From: Edaphobacter lichenicola
GTDB taxonomy: Bacteria; Acidobacteriota; Terriglobia; Terriglobales; Acidobacteriaceae
Reading direction: 5' to 3'
DNA length: 64,000 nt
NCBI RefSeq assembly: GCF_014201315.1
Contig: NZ_JACHDY010000004.1
Span: 62,001-126,000, forward strand
Of this stretch, positions 53,520 through 64,000 are shown one piece after another. The notes below the pieces were generated by a model. That model was not told where the DNA came from and did not search any database. It worked only from the letters and a program-made list of their open reading frames with translations. The position numbers and the translations under genes are program-made. The first letter of the stretch is position 1; each line of letters starts with the position of its first letter.

Positions 53520-56500
53520 TCAACAACCGAGTGTTCCGCGCTTCAGTGCCCGCTCCTTCATCATGACAAAGAAGACAGGCACCAGAATCAGAACGTGGAT
53601 CGTCGAGGTAATCATGCCCCCGACGATTGGTGCAGCAATCGGCTTCATTACGTCGGAGCCGATGCCGGACTCCCAGAGGATCGGGACCAGGCTGGCAAGG
53701 ACTGCGCAGACCGTCATCAGCTTTGGACGCAGGCGGTGCACTGCTCCCTCGATTGCGGCTTCTTCCACGTCTGCAGCCGTCAACGGTCTTCCCGATTGCT
53801 GCCTGCGCTCAAGCGATTCGTGGAGGTAGACCACCATGACCACTCCGGTTTCCACCGCAATTCCAAACAGTGCGATGTAACCCACTGCAACCGCGACGCT
53901 GAAGTTGTACTTCAGCAGCCATTGCAGTAGTAGACCGCCGCTCACTGCGTAGATTGTCGGAAAGATGAGCACAAGTGCTTCGCTGACCGAGTGAAACACA
54001 AGATACAGCAAGAGGAAGATCACAACAAACACAATCGGAAGAATGAGCTGCAGACGTCGTTTGGCGCGTAGCTCCAGTTCATACTCCCCCGACCATTGGA
54101 AAGAATAGTTAGCGGGCAGGACGAGCTTGTCATGCAAGAACCTGTCCGCCTTGGCGACGAAGCCGCCGTAGTCCGTGTTCTTAAGATCGACGTAGATGTA
54201 GCCCGTGAGCGCGCCGTCTTCGTCCCGAATCATCGCGGGACCACGGCTGAAGGAAATGCGCGCCACCTGCCCCAACGGGATCTGTGCGCCGGAGGGAGTT
54301 GCGATCAGAACCCCGCGCATCTTGTCGATGTTGTCGCGGAAGTCGCGTTGATAGCGCACCGTGACTGGATACCGTTCGCGGCCCTCGATGTTCTCCACTA
54401 TGTTCTGGCCGCCAATGCCCGAGGCAACTGCGGTCTGAATGTCGGCCACGGTAAGACCGTAGCGCGCAGTCTCTGGCCGGTTGACCTCAACATTGACGTA
54501 GAAACCTTGCGCGACCTTTTCCGCAAAGACCGACCGCGTCTCTGGCAGGCCGGAGAGAAGATGTTGTATCTGCGAAGCGAGTTGCTGAATGCCATCCACA
54601 TTCGGTCCCTGCACCTTCAAACCCAGCGGGGTCTTGATGCCGGTCAATTCCATGTCCAGACGGTTCTCAACGGGCATCGTCCAGGTGTTCGAGAGTCCGG
54701 GAAATTGGAGTTTATCGTCCATCTCCTGAATGAGCTTTTCGTAAGTCATCCCTGCCGCCCACTGCTCTCGCGGTTTGAGCATGACCGTGGTGTCGTACAT
54801 ATCGAGCGGAGCATTATCGGTTGCGCTGTCGGAACGGCCAACCGCTCCGAATACGCTCGCTACCTCTGGGAAGCTACGAAGAATCCTGTCCTGTTGCTGG
54901 AGCAGAACCTTCGCTTGCTCAATCGAAATGCCTGGAAGTGCTGTTGGCATATACAAGACGGAGCCTTCAAAAAGCGGCGGCATGAACTGGCTGCCCAACT
55001 TGGTTGCCAATGGAAATGTGACGATAAGGAAGCCCAGATTGGCTGCGATAGTGAGCCAGCGGTGGCGCAGGCACCAGCGAAGGATGGGCAGATAGATCGC
55101 TTGAGTAATGCGCGAGATGGGGTTTACTCGTTCTGGACGAAGCCTCCCACGGATGAGCATCACCATCAGCACGGGAACCAGGGTAATGGCGAGAATGGAT
55201 GACGAGCCTACCGCGAGTGTCTTCGTCCACGCCAGAGGACGGAACATCCGTCCTTCCTGTGCTTCGAGCAGGAAGACCGGCAGGAAGGAGACGACAATAA
55301 TCAAGAGCGAGAAGAACAATGCGGGCCCGACTTGTTTGGCTGCGTTGATGAGGATCGTTCTTCGCTCTGATTCCGAAACCGGCTCCGCACCTTGTTCCTG
55401 ACGCTCGGAGAGATGACGATAGCCGTTTTCGACCATCACAATCGAGGCATCGACGAGCACACCAATCGCCAGCGCGATGCCGCCAAGCGACATAATGTTA
55501 GAGGTTACCCCAAGCCAGTACATCGGAATGAAGGAGACCAACACCGCGATAGGTAAAGCCAGGATGGCAATCAACGCAGACCGGAAGTGGAAGAGGAAAA
55601 CGAAGATGACGACGCTAACGATGAGAGCCTCTTCCAGCAGATCACGTTGCAGTGTCTTGATCGAGGCATCAATCAGGCCGGAACGGTCATATCCCGGCAT
55701 GATGACGACGCCTGCGGGTAGAGATGGCGCGATCTCACTGAGCTTCTGTTTGACGCCGTTGATGACGTTCAGCGCGTTCATGCCCTGGCGCATGACGATA
55801 ATGCCGCCGACGGTCTCGCCTCCACCATTCCACTCAGCAACCCCTTCGCGGATGTCTGGACCGAAGCTCACAGTTCCCAGGTCGCGCAGCAGGATCGGCG
55901 TTCCATTTTTGCTGCCAACAGCAACGGTTGCCAGATCGTCCAACGAACGCAGGTAGCCCAGGCCGCGAATCATATACTCCGCGCCGCTCAGATCGAGTAC
56001 ACGTCCGCCAACTTCATTCGTGCTGGTCTTTACCCGATCGATCACCGTGGAGAGCGGAATGCTATAAGCAAGCAGCTTGTTGGGATCGAGCTGAACCTGA
56101 TACTGGCGCACGAAGCCGCCGATGCTGGCGACCTCCGCGACGCCGGGAACGGTTTCGAGAGCATAGCGCAAACGCCAGTCCTGCAAACTGCGCAGGTCGG
56201 AAAGGCTATGCTTGCCGCTCTTATCTAAGATGACATACTCGTAGACCCAGCCAGCACCTGTCGCATCGGGACCAATGGAAGGGTGCACGTTCTCTGGCAG
56301 CCGTCCGCTGATCTGTTGCAGGTATTCGATGACGCGGGAGCGCGCCCAATAGAGATCGGTGCCGTCCTGAAAGACAACATAGACGTAAGAGTCTCCTAAC
56401 ATGGTCTGCGCACGAACTGCTTTGACGTGTGGCGCCGCCAGGAGGCTGGTCACAATTGGGTACGTCACCTGGTCTTCGATGACATCAGGAGGCTGGCCCA

Positions 56501-56660
56501 TCCAGTTCGTATGAACGATAACCTGCACATCGGAAATATCCGGAAGGGCGTCCAGCGGAATGTGCTGCAACGACCAGATGCCTGCGAGTGTCAGCATCAG
56601 AACAGCCGTAAAAACAAGGAAGCGATTGCGCGCGCAGGTTTCGATAATCTTCGATAGCAT
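53520..56660 (-). CDS. cusA: CusA/CzcA-type RND heavy-metal efflux pump
   Basis: 1046 residues with 12 membrane helices and two large periplasmic loops. Family motifs include the N-terminal PDISDVQVIV, ATGAGWVYEYVI, DLRSLQDWRLRYALETVPGVAEVASIGG and the periplasmic WTMPVENRLDMELTGIKTPLG, which matches the RxDM Met-site region of Cu/Ag pumps. It drives proton-linked efflux of Cu(I)/Ag(I) through CusB and CusC across both membranes. GGAGG lies 6 bp before ATG 56660, where the start overlaps the stop of cusB by one base. Confidence 0.92.
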   Translation of the reverse strand: MLSKIIETCARNRFLVFTAVLMLTLAGIWSLQHIPLDALPDISDVQVIVHTNWMGQPPDVIEDQVTYPIVTSLLAAPHVKAVRAQTMLGDSYVYVVFQDGTDLYWARSRVIEYLQQISGRLPENVHPSIGPDATGAGWVYEYVILDKSGKHSLSDLRSLQDWRLRYALETVPGVAEVASIGGFVRQYQVQLDPNKLLAYSIPLSTVIDRVKTSTNEVGGRVLDLSGAEYMIRGLGYLRSLDDLATVAVGSKNGTPILLRDLGTVSFGPDIREGVAEWNGGGETVGGIIVMRQGMNALNVINGVKQKLSEIAPSLPAGVVIMPGYDRSGLIDASIKTLQRDLLEEALIVSVVIFVFLFHFRSALIAILALPIAVLVSFIPMYWLGVTSNIMSLGGIALAIGVLVDASIVMVENGYRHLSERQEQGAEPVSESERRTILINAAKQVGPALFFSLLIIVVSFLPVFLLEAQEGRMFRPLAWTKTLAVGSSSILAITLVPVLMVMLIRGRLRPERVNPISRITQAIYLPILRWCLRHRWLTIAANLGFLIVTFPLATKLGSQFMPPLFEGSVLYMPTALPGISIEQAKVLLQQQDRILRSFPEVASVFGAVGRSDSATDNAPLDMYDTTVMLKPREQWAAGMTYEKLIQEMDDKLQFPGLSNTWTMPVENRLDMELTGIKTPLGLKVQGPNVDGIQQLASQIQHLLSGLPETRSVFAEKVAQGFYVNVEVNRPETARYGLTVADIQTAVASGIGGQNIVENIEGRERYPVTVRYQRDFRDNIDKMRGVLIATPSGAQIPLGQVARISFSRGPAMIRDEDGALTGYIYVDLKNTDYGGFVAKADRFLHDKLVLPANYSFQWSGEYELELRAKRRLQLILPIVFVVIFLLLYLVFHSVSEALVLIFPTIYAVSGGLLLQWLLKYNFSVAVAVGYIALFGIAVETGVVMVVYLHESLERRQQSGRPLTAADVEEAAIEGAVHRLRPKLMTVCAVLASLVPILWESGIGSDVMKPIAAPIVGGMITSTIHVLILVPVFFVMMKERALKRGTLGC

Positions 56661-58258
56661 CACATGCCTCCAGTCACGTTCACGTGCAGTTGTTTCGTGG
56701 CGATGGGCTTTCCGTTCTTCTGGGCCGTGATGGTCACCAGCCATGTACCGCCAGAATCGAGCGTGCTACCGCCTTCATAGAGGCCGTTGCCTTTTTCTGC
56801 AAGGGTGGCAGAGGTGTTCATCGGCGCCATGCCCATCGCAGGCATCGCGGCCATATAGAACGTGACTGTGACGGATGCACCAGTGAACGGCGTGTTTCCC
56901 GGCCCGGTCAGCCGCACGCGGAAGATATTGTTTCCTCTGTTCAGCGGGTTCGGATCCGTGGTGAAGTCAATGTTGGCCTGTGCCACGGAAGGAGCATTTG
57001 CCGAGGAACTGTTGGCGCCCGCGCCTGGTGGAGGTGGAACAAATGAACCTGCTGCCGCCTGTAACTGGCTCTCCGAATCGATGAGGAAGTTCGCGGAGGT
57101 AACAATCGATTGATTTGCTCCCAATCCTCTTAGAACGACGAAATTGTCCCCGACGCGAAGACCAACTGCTATCTCCTTGGGCTCAAGATTGCCATTGCCG
57201 TGGTTCAGAAAGACAATCTGCCGCGTACCAGATTCGAAAACCGCCGAAGCGGGCACGACGAGCTGGCGACCCAGGCTGCTTTTCACCTCAACATTGACGA
57301 ACATGCCGGGCTTCAGCTTGAGGCCGGGATTGGCAATCGCCAGACGCACTCGCACCGTGCGCGTTGCCATGTCCACTTGCGGCAGAATCTCTTCGATCTG
57401 GCCTGTGAATGTGCGGCCTGGATACGAGTCCACCGTGATGGAAGCAGCGTCGCCCTGCTTGAGCCGTCCGATGTCGTCCTGAAAGATCTGCGCGTTAACC
57501 CAAACACGCGAGAGATCCGCAACCGTGTACAACCGCGTTGATGGCTCAACGTAGAGATTGGGCAGAGCGTTGCGCTCCGTAATAAACCCCGAAACCGGCG
57601 AGTAGATGGTGAGATCCGTGACTGGCTTACCTGTCTCCTTCAATTTGGCGAGCTCACTTGCAGGAACATCCCACTGCGCTAAACGGTGCTCGGCAGCCTC
57701 AGAAAGTGTGTTTGCGCCCGCGGCTACGCCATCCACGGTGCTCGATTGCAATAGCTCCTGGTTCTGCTGCGCAAGAAGATATTCCTGCTGTGTCGCTACC
57801 AGATCGGGACTGTACACCGTAAACAGTGGCTCGCCCTTGCGTATATATTGATAGGTCGCGTTGGCAAAGACCTTACGGATGTAGCCCGGAAAACGTACCT
57901 GGACGTAAGAGAGCAAGCGTTCATCGATGTCCACCGTACCGGTCGCACGAAGGTCATCACTGAGTTGCTTGTATTCGACTGTGCCAGTCTTCACGCCAAT
58001 ACTCTGCATCCGCTCCGGCGTGAGCTGTACAGGAACAAGAGCGGCGTCCTTCGACTCCGGCATGGACATTCCGGGAATCGACGATGCAGGCGCAGCCGCG
58101 TCCGAAGTTGGTCCCGCAGCTACCGGCTGTACGTCGCTGGACATCGGCATGTTCATCACGTGAGGCTCCTTCCAGGGAGCGCGGTAGGCCCAAATCCCCA
58201 CAAGAACAGCCAGAACTGCCATCCAGACGAGAGAGGTTCTCAAGACATACTTGTTCAT
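56660..58258 (-). CDS. cusB: CusB-type periplasmic adaptor with extra C-terminal domain
   Basis: 532 residues. N-terminal membrane anchor, a Met-rich segment (MNMPMSSDV and PGMSMPES) as in Cu-binding adaptors, a barrel-sandwich/lipoyl-type region (RFPGYIRKVFANATYQYIRKGEPLFTVYSPDL), a helical hairpin and a beta-barrel. Residues ~430-532 form an extra immunoglobulin-like domain of YtkA type (GPGNTPFTGASVTVTFYM) with MPAMGMAPM, probably metal-binding. It links CusA to the outer-membrane channel. The 5' end overlaps cusC by 4 bp. Confidence 0.9.
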   Translation of the reverse strand: MNKYVLRTSLVWMAVLAVLVGIWAYRAPWKEPHVMNMPMSSDVQPVAAGPTSDAAAPASSIPGMSMPESKDAALVPVQLTPERMQSIGVKTGTVEYKQLSDDLRATGTVDIDERLLSYVQVRFPGYIRKVFANATYQYIRKGEPLFTVYSPDLVATQQEYLLAQQNQELLQSSTVDGVAAGANTLSEAAEHRLAQWDVPASELAKLKETGKPVTDLTIYSPVSGFITERNALPNLYVEPSTRLYTVADLSRVWVNAQIFQDDIGRLKQGDAASITVDSYPGRTFTGQIEEILPQVDMATRTVRVRLAIANPGLKLKPGMFVNVEVKSSLGRQLVVPASAVFESGTRQIVFLNHGNGNLEPKEIAVGLRVGDNFVVLRGLGANQSIVTSANFLIDSESQLQAAAGSFVPPPPGAGANSSSANAPSVAQANIDFTTDPNPLNRGNNIFRVRLTGPGNTPFTGASVTVTFYMAAMPAMGMAPMNTSATLAEKGNGLYEGGSTLDSGGTWLVTITAQKNGKPIATKQLHVNVTGGM

Positions 58259-59514
58259 CGCAGTGTCGCTCCTGTCAGGGATTCGAGATGGGCCAGCGCA
58301 GTCTCGTGATCGAGAAGTGTCCGCGCGTATTCGAACTTCAGGTTGAGGAGATCGGTGAAGTATGAGAGCACATGCGTGAACTGCTCTTTGTTCGAGGCAT
58401 AGGCGCTCAGTGTGGCCCGGTACGCTGCGTCGGACTGAGGGGCCAGTCCCTCGCGGTACTCCTTCAGTTGCTCCTCATCGCTCGATGCCTCGACATAGAG
58501 CTGCTGAACCTGGGCGAGCTGCTGCGCGAGATGGGCGTCGAGTGTCTGCCTCGATGCGATAAGCTTTTCCTGCGCCCCCGCGATCTCCGCGTCGACCCGC
58601 TTCTTGCGCGGAAAGCGAACGTCGAAGGTGAGCATGTAGTAGTCCCGATACTTGCGGTCGGTGTTCTGATACATATAGCCGAGTTCAAAATCGGGCTTGC
58701 CCTCGCGTTTTGCGGATGCGACCTGCGCATCTTGCTTTTGAATGACCTTCGCATCGACCTGAATCTGAGGATTGTTTTTTTTCACCAGAACCAGAAGCTC
58801 ATCGGAGGCTACCTTCATCGGTGTTTCCGTCAAGTCTTCGGTGACGATGTCGAGCGATTCCTGGTCGCGGTTGAGCAATCCCTTGAGATGAGCTTGTAGC
58901 TCTCCCATCTGCTGATGGTGCATGGTGATCTCATGCACGATCTTTGTGCGTTTTATCTGTGCTTCGAGCACGTCCTGCTGCATCCCTTGGCCAACCTGAT
59001 AGTGGGCCGTCGCATCCTGAATGAGCTGGTCGAGAACGACTTCATTTTGACGGAAGATTCCGAGCGTATCTTGCAGGTAGGCAAGCTGGAGATAGTCGGC
59101 CTTCACCGCGTCGGCGATGCCGGCGCCGATCACTTTGACTTCCGCCTGCTTGGTATCGGCATCGCGGTCTGCCACCTGTCCACGTAGTCGCAGTTTTCCA
59201 GCATAGGGCAGTTCTTGCGAAGCACCGACGCCGAGGTAAGCGAAGTCGCTGTTGGGGTATCCGGCAAACGGCTTCGGGCTGCCAACACTCAACTGCTGAT
59301 AGGTAAACTTTGGATCCGGCAGGGTAGTTACTTGCGGAGCCACCTGTCTTGCGGCCCGCGCCTCATGCTCGGCGACGGAGATTTGTGGGTTATTTGCTTG
59401 TACCTCAGCCAGGAGCTGAGACAACGGTGTGGGCGCACTTGCAGCCGTCTCCTGCCCGAAGGCAGAGAATGCGCTGGCAAGCATGAGAGCGGCGGTCCAA
59501 AAGACCACGTTCAT
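58255..59514 (-). CDS. cusC: TolC/CusC-family outer-membrane efflux protein
   Basis: 419 residues. A signal peptide (ends near SAFSAFGQ) precedes two homologous coiled-coil/OEP regions (LAEVQANNPQISVAEHEARAARQ; VLDQLIQDATAHYQVGQGMQQD). It forms the outer-membrane trimeric channel for CusA-CusB. GGAG is 5 bp before ATG 59514; an in-frame start at 59568 would add 18 residues ahead of the signal peptide. The stop lies within the cusB ATG (ATGA), so translation is coupled. Confidence 0.88.
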   Translation of the reverse strand: MNVVFWTAALMLASAFSAFGQETAASAPTPLSQLLAEVQANNPQISVAEHEARAARQVAPQVTTLPDPKFTYQQLSVGSPKPFAGYPNSDFAYLGVGASQELPYAGKLRLRGQVADRDADTKQAEVKVIGAGIADAVKADYLQLAYLQDTLGIFRQNEVVLDQLIQDATAHYQVGQGMQQDVLEAQIKRTKIVHEITMHHQQMGELQAHLKGLLNRDQESLDIVTEDLTETPMKVASDELLVLVKKNNPQIQVDAKVIQKQDAQVASAKREGKPDFELGYMYQNTDRKYRDYYMLTFDVRFPRKKRVDAEIAGAQEKLIASRQTLDAHLAQQLAQVQQLYVEASSDEEQLKEYREGLAPQSDAAYRATLSAYASNKEQFTHVLSYFTDLLNLKFEYARTLLDHETALAHLESLTGATLR

Positions 59515-59607
59515 ACTGACTCCAATCTCGATGCGGTTCAGAGCATTACCGGCACGCGCAGACACCAATGCGCCTGCTCGGCAAACACAGAGCGAGAAAG
59601 GAGCGGA

Positions 59608-59979
59608 CTAGATTCTGAGAACGGAGATAGAACTCGGTGGGGACTGTGGAGGCGAATAGTCTGCCTGTTCAGCCCAGCCCACGGCGAAAGAAGTCGGATG
59701 GAGCCACTCCGTTGCCGTCAGCCAGATTATGGCAACCGCAATCGGATGATAGCTTACCGCCTTCGTATCCAGCGCATCGTCATGAGAACTTCGAGGAGCC
59801 TTCTGGCAGCAGCCATGTGAGGCTTGCATCCCCATCGGTTCACAGTGGTTCTGCATCGTCCGGCAGCAGGCACGTTCCTCGGCATTCATCTGCACATCGG
59901 AAACCATGCAGGCCATTGCCGGAGTCAGATAGGACACCAGCAATAGAAGAACAATACCGAGTTGGCGTGCCGACTTCAT
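59608..59979 (-). CDS. Small Cys/Met/His-rich secreted protein, first gene of cus operon
   Basis: 123 residues. After a signal peptide (SYLTPAMA), residues ~24-62 carry CMVSDVQMN, RACCRTMQNHCEPMG and SHGCCQKAP: seven Cys plus several Met and His, which is expected of a soft-metal ligand set. A hydrophobic stretch then leads to a Pro/Ser tail. No named family recognised. Its place directly ahead of cusC suggests a periplasmic Cu/Ag-binding partner, analogous in position to CusF but unrelated in sequence. Confidence 0.65.
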   Translation of the reverse strand: MKSARQLGIVLLLLVSYLTPAMACMVSDVQMNAEERACCRTMQNHCEPMGMQASHGCCQKAPRSSHDDALDTKAVSYHPIAVAIIWLTATEWLHPTSFAVGWAEQADYSPPQSPPSSISVLRI

Positions 59980-60040
59980 GTCTTATTAAAATAGAATAGA
60001 CGAAGTTGCCAATAGCCGGATGCAGGTTTATACACTCTAG

Positions 60041-62785
<2,745 letters not shown>

Positions 62786-62985
62786 TTACACACGTTCTAG
62801 CCTGACTCTCAGTGTCTTAAGTATAGCACGCTGAAGGAGGTTTGGAGCCGGTTGGGCACCTAGTTAGAGGCTGCCCTGAAGCAATTGCTGGCCCATTGGT
62901 AACCGTGGCCGGTGCTCCGAAAGTTGTACTCCCCTAACCCAAGTGGCTTGTTATGCTTCGGCTCGTAACTCCCCGAGGTGAACCA

Positions 62986-63306
62986 ATGAAATTGAACCGT
63001 TTGATCGCAGTCTCGATCGTTGGATTCTCACTGCTTACAACCTCCAGCTCAGCCTTCGCCTGTGACCATGATCACGATAGCGGCAGCTCGTGGTCCTGGT
63101 TCGGCTGGTGCCATCACGACCATGACCATGACCATGACCACGACCATGACCACGACGGCGGTGGCAACGGCGGCAACGGCGGTAACTGTCCCGGCCACGG
63201 TGGCAGCAGCACTGGCGGTGGTGGCAGCAGCACCGGCGGTGGCGGCAGCAGCACTGGCGGCGGCTCCAGCTCTGGTGGTGGTTCCTCTGTTGGTCCAAAG
63301 GGATAA
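62986..63306 (+). CDS. His-Asp-repeat, Gly/Ser-rich secreted protein
   Basis: 106 residues: a signal peptide (NRLIAVSIVGFSLLTTSSSAFA), then a short Trp-rich segment (SSWSWFGWC), a run of seven alternating His-Asp pairs (63114-63155) and a long Gly/Ser tail (repeats of GGSST). The His-Asp array probably binds divalent metal; the tail looks disordered. Two Cys flank the Trp segment. AGGTGA lies 4 bp before ATG 62986, which decides the start over ATG 62953. Lies ~290 bp from the divergent gyrB. Confidence 0.75.
   Translation: MKLNRLIAVSIVGFSLLTTSSSAFACDHDHDSGSSWSWFGWCHHDHDHDHDHDHDHDGGGNGGNGGNCPGHGGSSTGGGGSSTGGGGSSTGGGSSSGGGSSVGPKG
63114..63155 (+). repeat. CAYGAY-type hexanucleotide repeat (His-Asp)n
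   Basis: Seven repeats of a 6-bp unit (cat/cac gac) encode alternating His and Asp. The synonymous third bases vary, so selection is on the protein. Confidence 0.8.
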
Positions 63307-63355
63307 AGGAACACGCAATCCTGACCACCTGACAAACGCTCGCGAGAGCCCAACG

Positions 63356-63382
63356 ATGACCCTCTTCGGAGGGTCATTTTTA
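63356..63382 (+). terminator. Intrinsic terminator after the His-Asp protein
   Basis: Stem ATGACCCTC/GAGGGTCAT with loop TTCG, followed by TTTT. It lies ~50 bp after the stop and 46 bp before the GNAT gene. Confidence 0.85.
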
Positions 63383-63427
63383 TAGTTCAGGAGATTTTTC
63401 AGCCAGAGCCATCCTTTCCAGCCAGAG

Positions 63428-63979
63428 ATGGTGAAGGCATACTTATTGAAGATGATCTTTGTTCCTACTACCTCTGTTGACGTCGACGAACTCGTCACCT
63501 TTGTTAACAATGCCTACCGAGGCAAAAGCGCTGAAGCCGGATGGGCAAGCGAAGCGAAGGTGATAGGCGGGCAGAGAATCGACTCGACCATCCTTGCCGA
63601 GACATTCGCAAACGGTAAAGCCACCGTTCTTTTGATGCGGGACCACGACAAAGCCCCTCTCGCGGGGTGTGTATCGCTTGAGCCCACTGACGAACCGGTG
63701 GTGTGGTATCTCTCGATGCTTGCGATCGACCCGCAGCGCCAGGCCGATGGACTTGGCCGGACGCTCTTGTCTTATGCCGAGGATTACGCGAAAGCCCGTG
63801 GTGCGCAACGAGTCAGGATTACCGTGATCTGGCTTCGTCATACTCTCGTCGAGTGGTATGAGCGTCGCGGATATCGCCGCACGGGCAAGACAGAGCCATT
63901 CCCCTACGGCGACCAACGCTTCGGAATGCCGCTTCGTGACGACCTGTACTTTGAGATACTCGAGAAAACCCTCGTCTAG
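63428..63979 (+). CDS. GNAT-family acetyltransferase
   Basis: 183 residues. The acetyl-CoA-binding motif A region WYLSMLAIDPQRQADGLGRTLLSYAEDYAKARG (R/Q-x-x-G-x-G/A pattern as RQADGLG) and a C-terminal VEWYERRGYRRTGKTEPFPYG are typical. Acceptor unknown. The family start might be ATG 63452 (MIFVPTTSVDVDEL), eight codons downstream; I keep ATG 63428 because neither has a clear ribosome-binding site. Confidence 0.85.
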   Translation: MVKAYLLKMIFVPTTSVDVDELVTFVNNAYRGKSAEAGWASEAKVIGGQRIDSTILAETFANGKATVLLMRDHDKAPLAGCVSLEPTDEPVVWYLSMLAIDPQRQADGLGRTLLSYAEDYAKARGAQRVRITVIWLRHTLVEWYERRGYRRTGKTEPFPYGDQRFGMPLRDDLYFEILEKTLV

Positions 63980-64000
63980 CATCTCCCCGAAGGGCCCTAA

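Noticed and set aside
54096-55202. 368-codon + strand frame opposite cusA
   Set aside because: Antisense of a strongly conserved RND pump; no motifs.

Overview
The window looks like a chromosome piece of an acidobacterium, most likely Terriglobia/Acidobacteriaceae (Edaphobacter/Granulicella/Terriglobus-like). The signs are two secreted VWFA-related Acidobacterial-type proteins, an Oar-like TonB-dependent receptor with an N-terminal carboxypeptidase-regulatory domain, many secreted beta-propeller and hypothetical proteins, and REP-like dispersed repeats of a kind I associate with this group. No transposase, integrase, CRISPR array, rRNA or confident tRNA was found. The first ~13 kb is markedly GC-rich with C-ending codons on the + strand; 20-60 kb is visibly less GC-rich.

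Layout. 1-9.8 kb (+): 3' part of pheT carrying in-frame repeat insertions, a large palindromic repeat, a ZapB-like/ZapA pair, a TlpA-type thioredoxin with a TPR-like region, a candidate 6S RNA, an Lgt-family protein, an RluD-family pseudouridine synthase, a VWFA protein, a beta-propeller protein and a DUF4252 protein followed by a second copy of the palindrome. 10-14.5 kb (+): a ligase/acyl-carrier/acyltransferase fusion and a poly-glutamine DUF900 hydrolase. 14.6-22.7 kb (-): a secreted propeller-like protein, adenosine deaminase, an APC permease, a 51-aa basic protein and PcrA helicase. 22.9-27 kb: a small secreted protein, a LOG-family protein, DUF971, TauE/SafE and an orphan oligopeptide-ABC ATPase.

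26.3-34.2 kb is the most interesting part. A sulfate-assimilation operon (cysD-cysN-cysH-tauE, - strand) is divergent from an Oar/TonB receptor (+ strand). The ~600-bp gap holds two short, divergent, cysteine-codon-rich ORFs (CCC and CCCC runs). Each lies just downstream of its own promoter-like -35/-10 pair and each ends in a hairpin. The arrangement suggests paired ribosome-mediated cysteine attenuators controlling both sulfate reduction and a presumed sulfur-source outer-membrane receptor.

34.4-47.5 kb (+): a GH3 glycosidase with a PA14-like insert, a large secreted unknown protein plus a second VWFA protein, an S9-type peptidase that has lost its catalytic Ser and Asp, and a kynA-kynU tryptophan-degradation pair. 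47.6-53 kb (-): a zinc-finger membrane protein, a TPR-CHAT lipoprotein and an upstream unknown protein in one operon, then nitronate monooxygenase. 53.0-53.5 kb holds degraded ridA and alpha/beta-hydrolase remnants at the edge of a copper/silver efflux operon (Cys/His/Met-rich small protein, cusC, cusB, cusA). 60-64 kb: gyrB, a His-Asp-repeat secreted protein with a strong terminator, and a GNAT acetyltransferase.
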